DNA from: Charina bottae
Taxonomy: Eukaryota; Chordata; Lepidosauria; Squamata; Charinaidae
Reading direction: 5' to 3'
Assembly (NCBI GenBank): GCA_023362775.1
Contig: JALMGJ010000002.1
Span: forward strand, 105,629,981 to 105,693,980
Length of the DNA stretch: 64,000 nt
This document shows positions 11,808 through 23,635 of the stretch, one piece after another. Position 1 is the stretch's first letter; each line of letters starts with the position of its first letter. The notes under the pieces are model-generated. The model had not been told where the DNA came from and ran no database searches. It saw only the letters and a program-made list of their open reading frames with translations. Made by a program: the position numbers and the translations under genes.

Positions 11808-12033
11808 TTTATTTATTATATTTTTCATTTCTATCCCATCTTTTTTCCCCCAGGAATTAAGGAGTACTACCTACTCAAATGTCATCCTTTCAACAAAAAA
11901 CTTGTAAGGGAGGTTAACCTGAGAGATAGTGAACATCCCAAAGTCTTCTAGTTAGTTTTTCTACAGCTGAGTGTTGACGTGGGCTTGGATTTTTCTGGTA
12001 CTAGACCAACTCCCTGACCATTATACACTACAC
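11808..12033 (-). mobile_element. tRNA-derived SINE, old copy
   Basis: Minus-strand head GTGTAGTGTATAATGGTCAG with a degraded B box. The AT-rich tail carries GATGGGATAGAAATG followed by an AATAAATAAAC end. It resembles the SINE at 22185-22420 and is diverged. Confidence 0.55.
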
Positions 12034-12346
12034 ATGACTGAAACTTAAAGTAGCTGGCTCTGGGCTGTGCTAATACAAGAACTATTGTCTGATTGATCTG
12101 AAAATCATAGGGAAATCTCCTTTTGCCAAGAATATAATTTAGGTAAACAGAACTAAATTAGGCCATTGCCTCTTAAGAAGTGTATTTTAGTTATTTCCTT
12201 TTAAAAATACAATCCTTCTCCACTCAGTATGACTTTGGAAATAGCACTGTTGATGACTTTTTTTGTTTTGCATGAATAAGAGCACAGTGGGCTGACATGA
12301 AATTGTTCAGCAGTTCATGTGTGATCTTTTGAAACATGGGACTTAC

Positions 12347-12585
12347 CTATGAAATAGGCCAACAGAATGGCAAGCAAGATTGCAGCAGCAATAGCTGATA
12401 AGGCAGCACACTTCCAGCTACAGTATTTGGAGGGCTTTTTCAGCTTGAATGCATTTCTGGAGAAAGTATTTCTAGGTAGCAGTCGGGGGGGCGGTGTGTA
12501 AACTGTTCCTGAGGTCAACGGGTAACCAGGGGAAGAACTACTGAACAGAGGAGTTGTTCCAGATGACGTCTTGAACAAAAAATGC
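12347..12585 (-). CDS. TENM2: Teneurin-2 coding exon with transmembrane helix
   Basis: Teneurins are type II transmembrane cell-adhesion proteins that bind latrophilins and organise synapses. Read on the minus strand, the exon starts after acceptor TTTCAG at 12585 and ends before donor GTAAGT at 12347, giving 239 nt. The first G completes the Arg codon split with the exon at 37059-37293. The peptide then runs [38 protein letters not shown] and [18 protein letters not shown], followed by a hydrophobic Ala/Ile/Leu stretch ending LLAYFI, which is the single membrane span. The Lys/Cys-rich stretch before the helix fits the cytoplasmic side. The [13 protein letters not shown] and [14 protein letters not shown] segments fit TENM2 better than TENM1, TENM3 or TENM4, as recalled family knowledge. 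There are no stops and the splice signals are consensus. The final ATA-G phase lets the next exon continue the extracellular stalk. That exon lies outside the window. Confidence 0.95.
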
Positions 12586-12785
12586 CTGAAATGTAGATAA
12601 ATTGATCACAGTTAACAGATTAAGACAGCAAAATAATCCATCCATTTGGAAATACGAAGTAAACCAATAACAAAAATGACAAGGAAAGGAAGCTTCTCTT
12701 TGCTCAATGTTTAGTTTTAATTGTAGAATTATGTGTTGACAATGCCTCTCCTTCATACATCATGCTCAGGTAAAACAAACAAACC

Positions 12786-13880
12786 TTATTATCATCAATT
12801 ATGATTAAATATAATGGATGCTTCCCAGATCACATTGTCACAAAAAGGAACACGTGACCTAATGGTTTAGCATTATGTGAAAACTGGGCCAATGATCTGA
12901 ATGAACTATAAAAAAATCAAGTTGCTTGGTAGTGATTTGAATCCAGATCAAGGTTAATGATGAATGCTTTAACCTTAGTAACAATACTAGTTTTTCTTTG
13001 AATGCCAGCTCAAACAGAAAATTTGTGACTTGAAACACTCAGGCTTGAACTCTGGTAAATTTCCAGAGGAAAAGGAAAATGATATAAATAACAACTGAAA
13101 ACACATAACCATATGCTGCTGAGATTCATACTTGTTGAACAAATGGTAGTGTAAAAAGTTCCTCTCTGTCACATGGGACAATGGGAAGCCTGGTTGTTTT
13201 TTAAATACAGTACAGGGCATTAGAAGCTATGTCTAACATCTTTAATTATACCCAGAAGGCTAATGGAAGCCTTACAAACCTTAAAAGTACAAAGTTAATA
13301 ATAAAAATAATAATTTCATTCTGCTACAACTTGGTACCAAAATGATGAAACATGCATTGTGATGTCACAACAAAAGTTCTGCCTTTTTGTACGTGTGGTA
13401 CAATGTGGCACACACATATTTAAGGTGCAGAGTTAGCACTGAGATGTTGTGACAGAAATTTTATCTCTTCCCTCCTCTTGTTTTCCCCGTGAATACCTAT
13501 GTGCTTGGGGGGAATGTGAAAGGAACTTGGATTGGGTGAGAGGCCAGGGCATGAAGAAAATGGGAATTAAGGAAGAAAAGATACTTTGCCAGCTTAAGAT
13601 TCAGCTAAACATAAATGTTCTCTTCCTTCCAACTGGTATATTCCCTTCCTTCTATACAATGGAGGACATAACTTAGTTTTCCCTCTTAGTGCCAGGAAAT
13701 AGAGAGAGATCATGGCTGTATGCCAATACACATAGAAATATAGGCAACAATTGCCTAAGTAATATGTAACAGACCAATTATCCCCATAAGAGGTCTGCCA
13801 CTTTCAATAGACCAAAGACTGGTCAAAGAGCCAAGATTTATTGGGTCATTTGAATAAAGTCAGGGCGGGGGAGCATACAA
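12786..13880. other. Intronic sequence 5' of the TM exon, nothing recognised
   Basis: No gene recognised. The open frames at 12538-12756 and 12987-13220 lack conserved features. Confidence 0.4.
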
Positions 13881-13899
13881 ATATGGGCAGATATTATTG

Positions 13900-14545
13900 C
13901 AGGGGCCAGGCATGACGACAGAGAAGGTCAACTTCCTGGGTCCCATCAGATGATAGTTTATTTGGTGGAATGCAGAACATGCCAACTCTTCCAGGCAGAG
14001 GACAGGCAGAAACTACTGGAGACAGTTCCTCAGATAACCAGGCCCTGAAGAGCTTGATTGGTGATAACCAGAACACTGAATTGCATGCGAAAGCCTGCTG
14101 GTAACAAGTGCAGCTCAAGCAGCACAAGTGTCACATAGGCATACCAGGTAGGCCCATAACTGCCTGTGCTGTTGCATTCTGGACCAGCTGCAGCTTCTGA
14201 GTAATCCTCATGGGCAGCCTCATGTAGAGCAAATTCCAAAAGAGAGGTGACCAAAGTATAAGTGACTGTCTTTAAGGACCTCCTGGTTCAAGTATGGGCA
14301 CAATTGGTACATCAGATGAATTTGTATGAAGGCCTTTCTGGCCACAGCTGCCACCTCCTTCCCCAGTAGTAGTTGTGTGTCCAAGAGGACTCCCAAGTTG
14401 TGCATCAGTCCTGAAGGGAGAAGTACAACATCATTTGGGACTAAAGATGGAGCATCTCATTGCTGTTGTAAACCGCCCAGAGTCCCTCCAGTGGGAGGAG
14501 ATGGGCGGTGACAAATCTAATAAACAAACAAACAAACAAAATCTC
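13900..14545 (+). repeat. CR1/L2-type LINE 3' region and tail
   Basis: Plus-strand blocks GATAACCAGGCCC, TTGCATTCTGGACCAGCTGC, TGGCCACAGCTGCCACCT and CCGCCCAGAGTCCC appear in the order I recall for sauropsid CR1/L2-like 3' regions, ending in (CAAA)n at about 14520-14540. The oppositely oriented ORFs here are shadows. Confidence 0.55.
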
Positions 14546-15780
14546 CAGATATGGGGTTCCAAATACCTGAATATCATTAGCATACTGATGATATCTGACT
14601 TGCTATCTTTAACTTTTATTTTTATTGTATATTTTTTATGTTTGGTTGGTGTTGTTTTTATTTTATTATAATTCTTAATATTCTATATAAGAATCCAAGA
14701 AATTTTTTTCCAGCAAGATAGATATATATGTAAAACAAGCAACAAACAGCATATTAACTATACCCATTATACCCAGTTTATAAGTTTAGTCAGTTTTCTC
14801 TGACTAAAAGTAAGAAGAACCGTGACAAAGTTCTGCAATAACGTTCAACAATAAGAATTACTTTCAGAAGGGGAAAACTGTAAACAGAACAAAAGGCTAA
14901 AGAGCACAGCCTTTCTGGAGTTACAAATGAGGGCCAGAAAGGAGATAAAGTTACTAATCTCTTAAAATCATATTGGCTGAACCTGAGTTCAGTGAAAATT
15001 AAACCTTTTAAAATGTACCCCTGTGGCTGACAATTTGTTATAGCTCTCTTACGGAGAACAGCTTGACAGTGTTGAATTGATGCAGAGCTTATGTTTGCTT
15101 AAATGTGGTGCTAATCATTGACATTTCATGAAATCAGGAGCCAGTCATAGAAATTGTACTTCTGCCATCCTCTTCATCTAAACCTTGTTTAGCTTTCCAG
15201 TAAACCATTATTTGACATTATAAACCCACTGCACTATGGTTTTCAGCCTTACATCATAATTTCAATTTCAAATGTAGGATAATTCCATTCATCTTTGGCA
15301 TCAAAAAACTACTGGAATAAATGTAGGAAAACAAATTAATTCTTAAATCATCTTAGATGGAGGTACTTCTGGCCAGTCAAAAGGCGGATCAAGGGAACTC
15401 TGTTGTCTGTTATTCAAGATATAAATGTAATGCATAAATAAATACTTTGTCTTGAATTAGCTTGCAGTTCTCTGTGTAACATGCAAGAGATCAGGTATTT
15501 TCACAATACATAAGACACCAATTTCCAAACAGCCAGACCACCCGAAATTGCTTCAGCCTTAACACTTGCTGTAAAAGAGAAGTCAATGACCCACCCAAGA
15601 GGAAAGAGAAAGAAAAACTTGCTAAGCTTAATTGCTACACACATACATACAAATTATTCCAGTCTTGAGTACACTGAAGCTCCCCCCAACTATATTTTCC
15701 TAAAAACAAAGCCAAACTCACACAACAGGAGATTGGATAATAAATAGTAGATTACTCTGCAGGATTGCTCAACTCTAGGA
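14546..15780. other. Intronic sequence, nothing recognised
   Basis: AT-rich; no gene or repeat identified with confidence. Confidence 0.4.
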
Positions 15781-15781
15781 T

Positions 15782-15909
15782 GTTGCACACTATGAAAATG
15801 ATTCAGAAAGCGTTTGCTTAAAGAAGCCTGACAATGGTTGGGCTTCTTTAACAAACAGGAGAGAGATGCAATGCTCACACAAGGTCTGGATCATTTTCAA
15901 AGTGTGCAC
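15782..15909. repeat. Nested hairpin (inner 16-17 bp stem, outer about 24 bp)
   Basis: Inner arms 15812-15828 and 15841-15856 pair (GTTTGCTTAAAGAAGCC with GGCTTCTTTAACAAAC) around a 12-nt loop with one bulge. Outer arms 15782-15806 and 15886-15909 pair with a few mismatches. It could be an old MITE, or a foldback that would be in intronic RNA. No TSD found. Confidence 0.65.
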
Positions 15910-17439
15910 AGCCTTATTAAACTCCACAACTGCTTTCCTGCAAATGGGCTCGGTATTACTGGGGTATTTGCAGGGTTGTTTAAACAGGCATTCATTGACT
16001 AAAAATTCATTGACTGAAAAAGCAGGAACACATTTTTTCCCCCAAAATGAGCAAAAGAGTATTGCTTTTCCTTAATCTTTCAATTTTCAGAAGTACTAGA
16101 AACTTCCAAAAGGGCTAGAAACTACCTCTCTCTTTCTTATGTTTAAAAAAGCTGGGAATTATGGCCTATTGGAGCAGGGATTCCTCACTTTCAGACTTCT
16201 ATGGATGTATTTCCTTTGTCCACAAGCATTTGTCCATAGATAAAGACAGACCAATTTGCAGCCCTTTCTGGGCTGGAGCATATAATCTATATTTAAGTGA
16301 CTGTTCATGGTTTAGTAGCCAAAAATGTCATTAGGCAGAGAAACAATAATTCAGATTCAACACAGAAATATCAAAATAATGACACAACTCAGGCACATTT
16401 TGAAGCTTTTCATGAACAATTGCATTTTTAACAAAACATTAACAATCCTACAATGGTTTACAATTTCTTAAATTGTAGTTTCCTAGGCTCTAGAGACAAA
16501 CCTTTTTCTAATCAATGCAAGTGTTCATTCAAGCTGTCATGTGTGTTAAATACCAGAATAGCTGCTCATTGGCATCTTGGATTTCTTAACATGGACACAG
16601 TTGGACACATAGAAGCACCATGTTTGAAAACTGCTTGACAAGAAAAATAGCATGTTAGACTTAAAAGCAGGTGTCAGCCTTTAGGCACACTGCTCTATCA
16701 AAGCATTAAGCTGAACCTAAAGCAACTTATGTTCACTGAGAAAAGATCTTAAAGCAGGAAAAGAGCTCTAATTCATTTTCTGTAGCAACGTTGATATTTT
16801 CCTTGCAATCAGGGAAAAGCTGATACTTGCATTCCTAAATAAGATGCCTTCTCAGTCTATAGGGGACCCGTCTTCACCCAGTCAATCGGAGATCAAAACA
16901 GTTCATATTGCCGTAAGGAAGGCACATGCAGATTGTCACATAGCAGGGTTTTGGAAAGCAGCAAAGGAAGGAACTCTCAATTTTCCATCAACATGCTTGT
17001 ACTGCTTGATTCCTGTATGCCCCGATGGCACATAGTGAGGAAAAATACTTTCTTAGGATTCACCTACACATACTGACTACTACTGTATAGCATAGAGATG
17101 CCTTATTAACCATTTCTTGAAGCCATGACCTCATAACCTAGCCTCCATCTGATCATCAGCACACTGCAGAGACAGGCTGAAGCTGATCTAAGTTGTACTG
17201 GCCTGTAAGTAGTGTTTTCCTGCTATCACAATAGAGGTCCTCCTATAGAGCTCATGGAGTCGTCGTCGTCTTTGGATGTTAGTGATCAGCAGGACTCCAA
17301 TTGGCCCAGTATTTATTTTACATATTTAATATAATTTAAGGGCCACCAAATAACTCTGAGCAGCTTCTTACTTTAAAAAATGGAGGAACCATTAAAAAAT
17401 AAACAGACAGATGTGTCCAGAAGGCAAACTTTCTATAAG
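15910..17439. other. Intronic sequence, nothing recognised
   Basis: No supported gene. Short open frames at 16453-16638 and 16844-17035 show no family features. Confidence 0.4.
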
Positions 17440-17760
17440 AAACAAAACATCCTACAGGAGCTCAACCACCAACCAACCCCAAGGCCTGGAGGGACAGCCA
17501 AATTTTCAATGACTTTTTAAATATCATCAGGAGCCATATGGATCTCTGGAGGGATGCTATTCTAGAGGGCAGGTACAGTGATAGAAGTCTGCTGTGGGAC
17601 CGCCCCCTCCCATCTGACCCCTGTCCTCAGCACCTACATGATAATTTATGCTGAGGCTGCCAAAGAGACCATACACCTCAGCAGAGTGGGCTATTTCTTC
17701 CTATTTCCTATATTCTTGAGAATATCAATCTCATGAAATGCAGGGCTTCAAGGAGATTGG
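17440..17760 (+). repeat. CR1/L2-type LINE fragment
   Basis: CCCAAGGCCTGGAGGGACAG, ATGGATCTCTGGAGGGATGC and TTCTAGAGGGCAGG match the layout of a common sauropsid LINE segment upstream of that at 13900-14545. The match is by memory only. Confidence 0.4.
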
Positions 17761-17865
17761 TATTCCCCTTGGTAGACAAAAATAAAGGCACAAGATTTGT
17801 GTGGTGGCTCCCTCTCCCATCATGTACAAGTGCTGACTTTCATTGTGGCACTTTTCTTCCTCCAG

Positions 17866-17935
17866 GACGGATGGATAGATACTGTAGATGATAGATAGAT
17901 AGATGATAGATAGATGATAGACAGATAATATTTCT
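17866..17935 (+). repeat. (GATA)n microsatellite, interrupted
   Basis: Imperfect GATA/GATG units. Confidence 0.9.
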
Positions 17936-18186
17936 ATTCATTAGAATATTAACAGGTTGATATCCCCAGGGCTACAACTTTTAGAAATCATTATATGATT
18001 CCCAGTGGAATCAGGATTAAAGGGATGCAGTTTGGGATGCTGAGTGTTGAATACCAAGCAAGATGTGAAACTCACTGCAAAGGATTTCCAGAGAGGCTTT
18101 GAATAGCTCCTCCTACAAAGCATCAAGGTGGGTGCTGCAAAGCTTTGGGGTTCAGTGGTGGAAATAAATATAGTCTCTGAGCTGTC

Positions 18187-18205
18187 AAAACACACACACA
18201 CACAC
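18187..18205 (+). repeat. (CA)n microsatellite
   Basis: Nine CA units. Confidence 0.9.
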
Positions 18206-18479
18206 CCTGGAAATGTCACCTGGCTGGAGCATAAGCAGGACAGTGGATGAAAGGAAAGGGAATGCCTAATGGATGGGCTTGTGTGTGCATGTGTGTGTGC
18301 TTCTCCACCTTGCAAGAGGAACAGCAGCATGAAGGGAAATGGGTGTGAGGGAGGAAAGCTGCACTAAGGAGAGAAAGGGAAGGGGCAACTGGCAATTACT
18401 ATTTCCTGGGTCCAGTGACATTTGCTAGCAATAGTGTTACCAGCATTGATCCTCACCCTGACATAACTTTCCAGTTTGT

Positions 18480-18705
18480 TTGATTGTTGTGCCACCATTT
18501 GTTCCATCTGTCCTACCTATGACTGAAAATTGGTACAAAGTTTGGTGATTGCCAGTGTTACCTGTATTATTATTATAATGTTTCATGTAATTTTTTTCTA
18601 TTTTATGTCTACATTTTACTTTTAATAATAATTATCAGTTTATGTATTTTTACTGTAGTGTTCTTTGGCCTAAAGGTTTTGATTTGATTTGATTTGATTT
18701 GATCC
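18480..18705 (+). repeat. LINE 3' end with (GATTT)n tail
   Basis: TTCTTTGGCCTAAAGGTTTT runs into five GATTT repeats (about 18680-18703). The pattern resembles 3' ends of APE LINEs that stop in short tandem repeats. The upstream limit is uncertain. Confidence 0.45.
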
Positions 18706-18907
18706 TCACAGAACTGAAATCAACCATCTGCAAAGGGATGCTGCAGAAGGGACTGCTCAAACTCTGAGTCCCATCCCACTCCACACTCCACACACAGTTT
18801 GTGGTTGGTTTTCCTGCTAGTAGGTGACACTGGGTAAGCGGGAAAAGGCAGCTGATACCCTTCCCTATCACTTCATGTTGCAGCCAGTTATGTATATATG
18901 AATGAGT

Positions 18908-20004
18908 TTTGCTGTTTATTCGTTCAGTCGCTTCCGACTCTTCGTGACTTCATGGACCAGCCCACGCCAGAGCTTCCTGTCGGCCGTCGCCACCCCCAGC
19001 TCCCCCATGGTTGAGTCCGTCACCTCCAGAATATCATCCATCCATCTTGCCCTTGGTCGGCCCCTCTTCCTTTTGCCTTCCACTTTCCCTAGCATCAGCT
19101 TCTTCTCCAGGGTATCCTGTCTTCTCATTATGTGGCCAAAGTACTTCAGTTTTGCCTTTAATATCATTCCCTCAAGTGAGCAGTCTGGCTTGATTTCCTG
19201 GAGTATGGACTGGTTTGATCTTCTTGCAGTCCAAGGCACTCTCAGAATTTTCCTCCAACACCACAGTTCAAAAGCATCTACCTTCCTTCGCTCAGCCTTC
19301 CTTATGGTCCAGCTCTCGCAGCCATAGGTTACTACAGGGAATACCATTGCTTTAACTATGCGGACCTTTGTTGTCAGTGTGATGTCTCTGCTCTTAACTA
19401 TTTTATCAAGATTTGCCATTGCTCTCCTCCCAAGAAGTAGACGACTTCTGATTTCCTGGCTGCAGTCAGCGTCTGCAGTAATCTTTGCGCCTAGAAATAC
19501 AAAGTCTGTCACTGCCTCCACTTTTTCTCCCTCTATTTGCCAGTTATCAATCAAGCTTGTTGCCATAATCTTGGTTTTTTTGAGGTTGAACTGCAACCCA
19601 GCTTTTGCACTTTCTTCTTTCACCTTCGTCATAAGGCTCCTCAACTCCTCCTCGCTTTCAGCTATCAAAGTGGTATCATCTGCATATCTAAGATTGTTAA
19701 TGTTTCTTCCAGCGATTTTAACTCCAGCCTTGGATTCATCAAGCCCAGCACGTCGCATGATGTGTTCTGCGTACAGGCTGAATAGGTAGGGTGAGAGTAT
19801 ACAGCCCTGCCGTACTCCTTTCCCAATCTTAAACCAGTCCGTTGTTCCGTGCTCTGTTCTTACCGTTGCTACTTGGTCGTTATACAGATTCCTCAGGAGG
19901 CAGACAAGATGACTTGGTATCCCCATACCACCAAGAACTTGCCACAATTTGTTATGATCCACACAGTCAAAGGCTTTAGACTCATTTATAAACCCTTTAT
20001 ACTC
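18908..20004 (-). mobile_element. 5'-truncated BovB (RTE) LINE, lineage 1, with TSD
   Basis: The insertion is flanked by a 10-bp duplication ATGAATGAGT at 18898-18907 and 20005-20014. Only the C-terminal half of the reverse transcriptase is present. The 3' end carries the BovB signature GAGTCGGAAGCGACTGAAC. 5' truncation with a TSD is the product expected from target-primed reverse transcription. Confidence 0.93.
18914..19996 (-). pseudogene. BovB reverse transcriptase, C-terminal part, open
   Basis: Starts at SKAFDCVDHNKLWQVL (motif A Asp) and includes GKGVRQGCILSPYLF (motif B), NNLRYADDTTLIAESEEEL (catalytic YADD), VTYGCESWTIRKAERRKVD and KLKYFGHIMRRQDTLEKK, ending KSRKRLNE and a stop. About 360 codons are uninterrupted. 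About the first half of the RT and all of the endonuclease are missing, so it cannot mobilise itself. The reading frame upstream of SKAF is flanking DNA. Residues such as GGMGIPSHLVCLLRNLYNDQ define lineage 1, shared with the copy at 57572-60378. Confidence 0.9.
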
Positions 20005-20117
20005 ATGAATGAGTATAAGACTGAAAAAAGATGAAGTTCTGGGTCTGAAGATGATTTTTTTTCCCAATAAGCTATCAGACTTCTTTCAGTTTTATGTCAC
20101 TCTCTGACAAGAACTAG

Positions 20118-20457
20118 GAAAAAAAAAAGGTAAAGGTTCCCCCCGCACATTGTGCAGTCATGTCCGACTCTAGGGGCCGGTGCTCATCTCCGTTTGTTAG
20201 CCGAAGAGCCAGCGTTGTCCGAAGATGCTTCCACGGTCATGTGGCCGGCATGACGCACACGGAACGCTGTTACCTACCTACCGAAGTGGTACCTATTTAT
20301 CTACTTGCATTTGCATGCTTTCGAATTGCTAGGTTGGCAAGAGCTGGGGTGAGTGCGGGAGCTGACTCCGCACACAGGGCTAGGGATTTGAACCTCCAAA
20401 CTTGCGATCTTCCAATCGACAAGCCTGGCATCTTACCCACTGAGCCACCATGCCCCT
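20118..20457 (-). mobile_element. BovB-tailed tRNA SINE, full length, copy 1
   Basis: Minus-strand head GGTGGCTCAGTGGGTAAGA (A box) and GAGGTTCAAATCCC (B box). The tail contains AGAGTCGGACATGACTG, as in BovB 3' ends, then GGTTCC/TTTACC. TSD AAGAACTAG at 20109-20117 and 20458-20466. Confidence 0.92.
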
Positions 20458-20466
20458 AAGAACTAG

Positions 20467-20675
20467 AAAGTCTACCGTAATATACATATTTATTAACATG
20501 ATCAATAATATTAATCATGTGCTGCCTTTCAGCGGCAGCTGGATTTTGCTGTGTCTTTGGATGAGAACATAAAAGCTTCTCAAATTAATTAATGAATTCT
20601 TACAAACTCCCCTGAGAAAAGGGCCGCAACTCAAGCTTGTTTACAACCCCAGGAGGACATGTCTTTCACTATCAA
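20467..20675. other. Intronic sequence
   Basis: Nothing recognised. Confidence 0.3.
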
Positions 20676-20711
20676 ACAAACAAACAAACAAACAAACAAA
20701 CAAACAAACAA
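20676..20711 (+). repeat. (CAAA)n microsatellite
   Basis: About nine CAAA units. Confidence 0.95.
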
Positions 20712-21129
20712 GAGAAGGAGGTAAGCAATTCAATCTCTAAAAGTTTGCATACGCAGAGTCCCTACACCTGTACACAAAACCCAAGCAGGCAGGCTAAGTC
20801 AGAAATCATATGACCCCTCTTCTATTTTCCAGCAAGCTGTATACTCAGTAAGCAGGGGGTGAATGAAATATTTTTTTAAAGCAATGAGTACAAAGAATTC
20901 TATCAGGTTTTAAATGATCCACCACAGTGGCTATTTTAAAGAAACCAGCAAGTCAATGGGGTTTAATATTTGACTAAACCAAAAAAGATGTAATCAATTC
21001 AGTATTTAAAAATAGCTTACTTTTCTAAAATCATGAAAAAGAATACATTCTAATCATTTTGCTAATTACAAAAATATTTATAAAATGATGACATTACTTT
21101 TTATTTATAAAAAATGTAAAGGTGAATGA

Positions 21130-21210
21130 TTATGTACCGCCCAGAGTCCCTCCAGTGGAGGGAGATGGGCGGTGATATAAATTTTATAAATAAATTATAA
21201 ATAAAAAATA
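21130..21210 (+). repeat. CR1/L2-type LINE tail
   Basis: ACCGCCCAGAGTCCCTCCAG and GAGATGGGCGGTGATATAAA lead into an AAATA-rich end. It is the same tail as at 14475-14545. Confidence 0.55.
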
Positions 21211-21498
21211 TGTATAGTTTTTTTAGTCACAAATACCAGGATTATTAGTGAAAGCAACTATTTTTTAAAAAAAGCAGGTCCATTTATAAAGTAACATGTG
21301 CTAAGCAGGCAACTGGCCAACCCTTTAACTATTATTAGCATCACGGCTTCTTGGAATACTTCACAGTATTGAACTACTGCCACATTACAGATCATTCAAT
21401 AATCTTTGACTTGCCAGTTGACCAGAGTGTCAAGTAAGCGCTAAGATATTTCTGCTTGAATGGGATCTATCTATAGTAACTAAAGGGTTGAAGGATGA

Positions 21499-21525
21499 CA
21501 ATACTACTACTACTACTACTACTAC

Positions 21526-21568
<43 letters not shown>
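21499..21568 (+). repeat. (ACT)n(ATT)n microsatellite
   Basis: About nine ACT units followed by about fifteen ATT units. Confidence 0.97.
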
Positions 21569-21569
<1 letters not shown>

Positions 21570-21571
<2 letters not shown>

Positions 21572-22180
21572 TTTGCTTTCTCTTCCTCTGTAGACCTTTT
21601 CTTCATTCAGGGCCTAGCTAGATGATATACCAAACAAGAGCAGATGTTGCTTACAAAAAATAAGCACACTATTCCAACAGAGTTAAGGGAACAGTTGCAA
21701 ACATGACAGCTGGATATTCCCTATTCCTATATTAGAAATTAATTTTTCACTATACAGTTCTAAAAGATATATTATTAAATATGAAAATTGGCAACGCATC
21801 TTAAATTGATGGCCACACACATTTTTAAGTACCTTAATCATAGAATCATAAATTGCCTGAAGATATTTCAGATGCCTGTTCTTGTTTCTTTTTAATTGCT
21901 TCCCAAACCATTTAGAACAGCAATTGATGTGATGGAATATAAACACATTTCAATTAAAAAAAAAACGGTCAGGGAAATATCTGATACTGCTGAATATTAT
22001 ACAGTGCTCCTAAAGCCTTCCTAAGGTTCACAGGTATATGCTCTTAATTTCTCCTTCCTGCTGTTCATCTGGGACCAGGTTAGTAAAGAGACACAAGAAT
22101 GATTAATGCTACTACATAACGATGCCAGAGCCTGCCTGCTCTTGAGTCTTCCTCAAGCACTTTCTTACATGTCATCCTAT
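21570..22180. other. Intronic sequence, nothing recognised
   Basis: AT-rich; no supported feature. Confidence 0.4.
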
Positions 22181-22184
22181 ACAT

Positions 22185-22420
22185 AATTTGGTCTAGTGGT
22201 TAAGGTGCTGGGCTAGAAACCAGGAGGCTGTGAGTTCTAGTCCCGCCTTAGGCATGAAAGCCGGCTGGGTGACCTTGGGCCAGTCACTCTCTCTCAGCCC
22301 AACTCACCTCACAGGGTTGTTGTGGGAAAAATAGGAGGAAGGAGTATTAGGTATGTTCGCCACCTTGAGTTATTTATAAAAATAATGGTGGGATAAAAAT
22401 TAAATAAATAAATACATGGG
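22185..22420 (+). mobile_element. tRNA-derived SINE with a non-BovB tail
   Basis: Head TTTGGTCTAGTGGTTAAGG (A box) and GTGAGTTCTAGTCCC (B box), then CTTGGGCCAGTCACTCTC. The tail is CCACCTTGAGTTATTTAT with AAATAAATAAATA. It shares its head with the Sauria-type SINE but ends differently, so another LINE may have mobilised it. Confidence 0.8.
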
Positions 22421-22429
22421 ATCAAGCTA

Positions 22430-23358
22430 TAGCCCTTATGGCACCTGTCTTAGTTCCTTCATCCTTGAAAATGTGACCAGTGGATCTTTTCTCATTGCTT
22501 TCTTACACATTATCTTGCCACCTCCATCCTCACAGTGTTACATATTATGAAATCATTTTTTTAAAATCAAGGTACCGTGATAAATTTAACAAGAGGCTCC
22601 TGAGCCCCATCCAGTACAGCCCTCAAAGGAAAGTGATAGTCCTCTTCTCCTTGAGCTCCTTGGCACATAGTGTGTATGATAAGCTCTCGGTGATCCCAGA
22701 TTTAATTAACAGCGATCAAGGGTAGTAGCAATGGAGAGCCCCAAGAATTTGTCCAGCCTGTTTTTGAACCCTTTAATCTGCTGGTCATCACTACATCTGA
22801 TGACAATGAATTTTAAATTTAAGTACATTTGTGCAGAATAACAACTTCTTTTTTGCAGTCTTGAAACTCCCTACATTTTATGGATGATCCTAACATTGTG
22901 AGAAGAGGAGATAATTTTCCATATCATCCCTAATTTCATAGAAACTTAATTGTCTCCACTTATCTGCTTTCACTCTAAAGTAAAAAGCCCCAGATGTTTT
23001 AAGTAATTTCTTGCAAAGGAGCTGAAGCTAGCCTCTTAATTAAATTGGTTGCCCCCACTCATTTTTTTTCTTTTTCCAGCTCTACATTATATTTACAGGT
23101 GTGGTAACTAGAATGATACAGTAGGGCACCTTCATGAAAAAGAAAGATAAGAGAAAGGAGGGAAAAAAACTTGATGGAAATGGGGCAAGAGAAAGAGGTA
23201 ACTGGACAAGGAAGGAAAAAAAGAGAGAAGGTCCCTTTAGCAATTGAAAAAGGGATTAAAATTCACTCTCAGCAGAGGATGAGCCCTAGTTCTTCCAAGC
23301 CTATAAAGACTAATCTTCAAGGAACCCTCAGCAGTGACCATCCATCCAACATCATTTT
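22430..23358. other. Intronic sequence, nothing recognised
   Basis: No supported gene. A purine-rich stretch lies at about 23130-23240. Confidence 0.4.
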
Positions 23359-23451
23359 CAATCTTAGCAAAGGTCTATGAAGGTTCTCAGTCATCCAGGT
23401 GGAATTGTCTGTAGCTTGAATCATGTCAACTGGATTTCTATTTTCTTAGTG

Positions 23452-23487
23452 GAAACGTTTCGCTCCTTATCCAAGGAGCTTCTTCAG
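23452..23487 (-). ncRNA. Hammerhead-like ribozyme motif in left arm
   Basis: Mirror image of the motif at 23636-23671. The minus strand reads CTGAAGA, a 7-bp stem with a GGAT loop, GAAACGTT. Confidence 0.55.
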
Positions 23488-23635
23488 TCTGAGTAAAGTT
23501 GGTAAGGGAATCCTAAATATGTTCCTAGGTAGCTGTGTGACCTGATCACACAGTGATCACAGTGATCACAGACCTGATCAGGTCACACAGCTACCTAGGA
23601 ACATATTTAGGATTCCCTTACCAACTTTGCTCAGA

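Noticed and set aside
14030..14405. Minus-strand frames that look like an L2 ORF2 C-terminus
   Set aside because: The plus-strand blocks and the terminal tail at 14475-14545 fit a LINE 3' region in plus orientation, so the minus-strand reading is coincidental.
18902..19789. Long plus-strand open frames
   Set aside because: Antisense shadows of the BovB RT coding frame at 18914-19996. The BovB motifs are all on the minus strand.
20160..20459. 99-codon ORF, and similar ones at 51132, 51699 and 56239
   Set aside because: All lie inside tRNA-derived SINEs and recur because the SINE recurs; they are not genes.
21499..21568. CRISPR-like or other regular array
   Set aside because: Plain trinucleotide microsatellite without spacers; no repeat-spacer array exists in the window.
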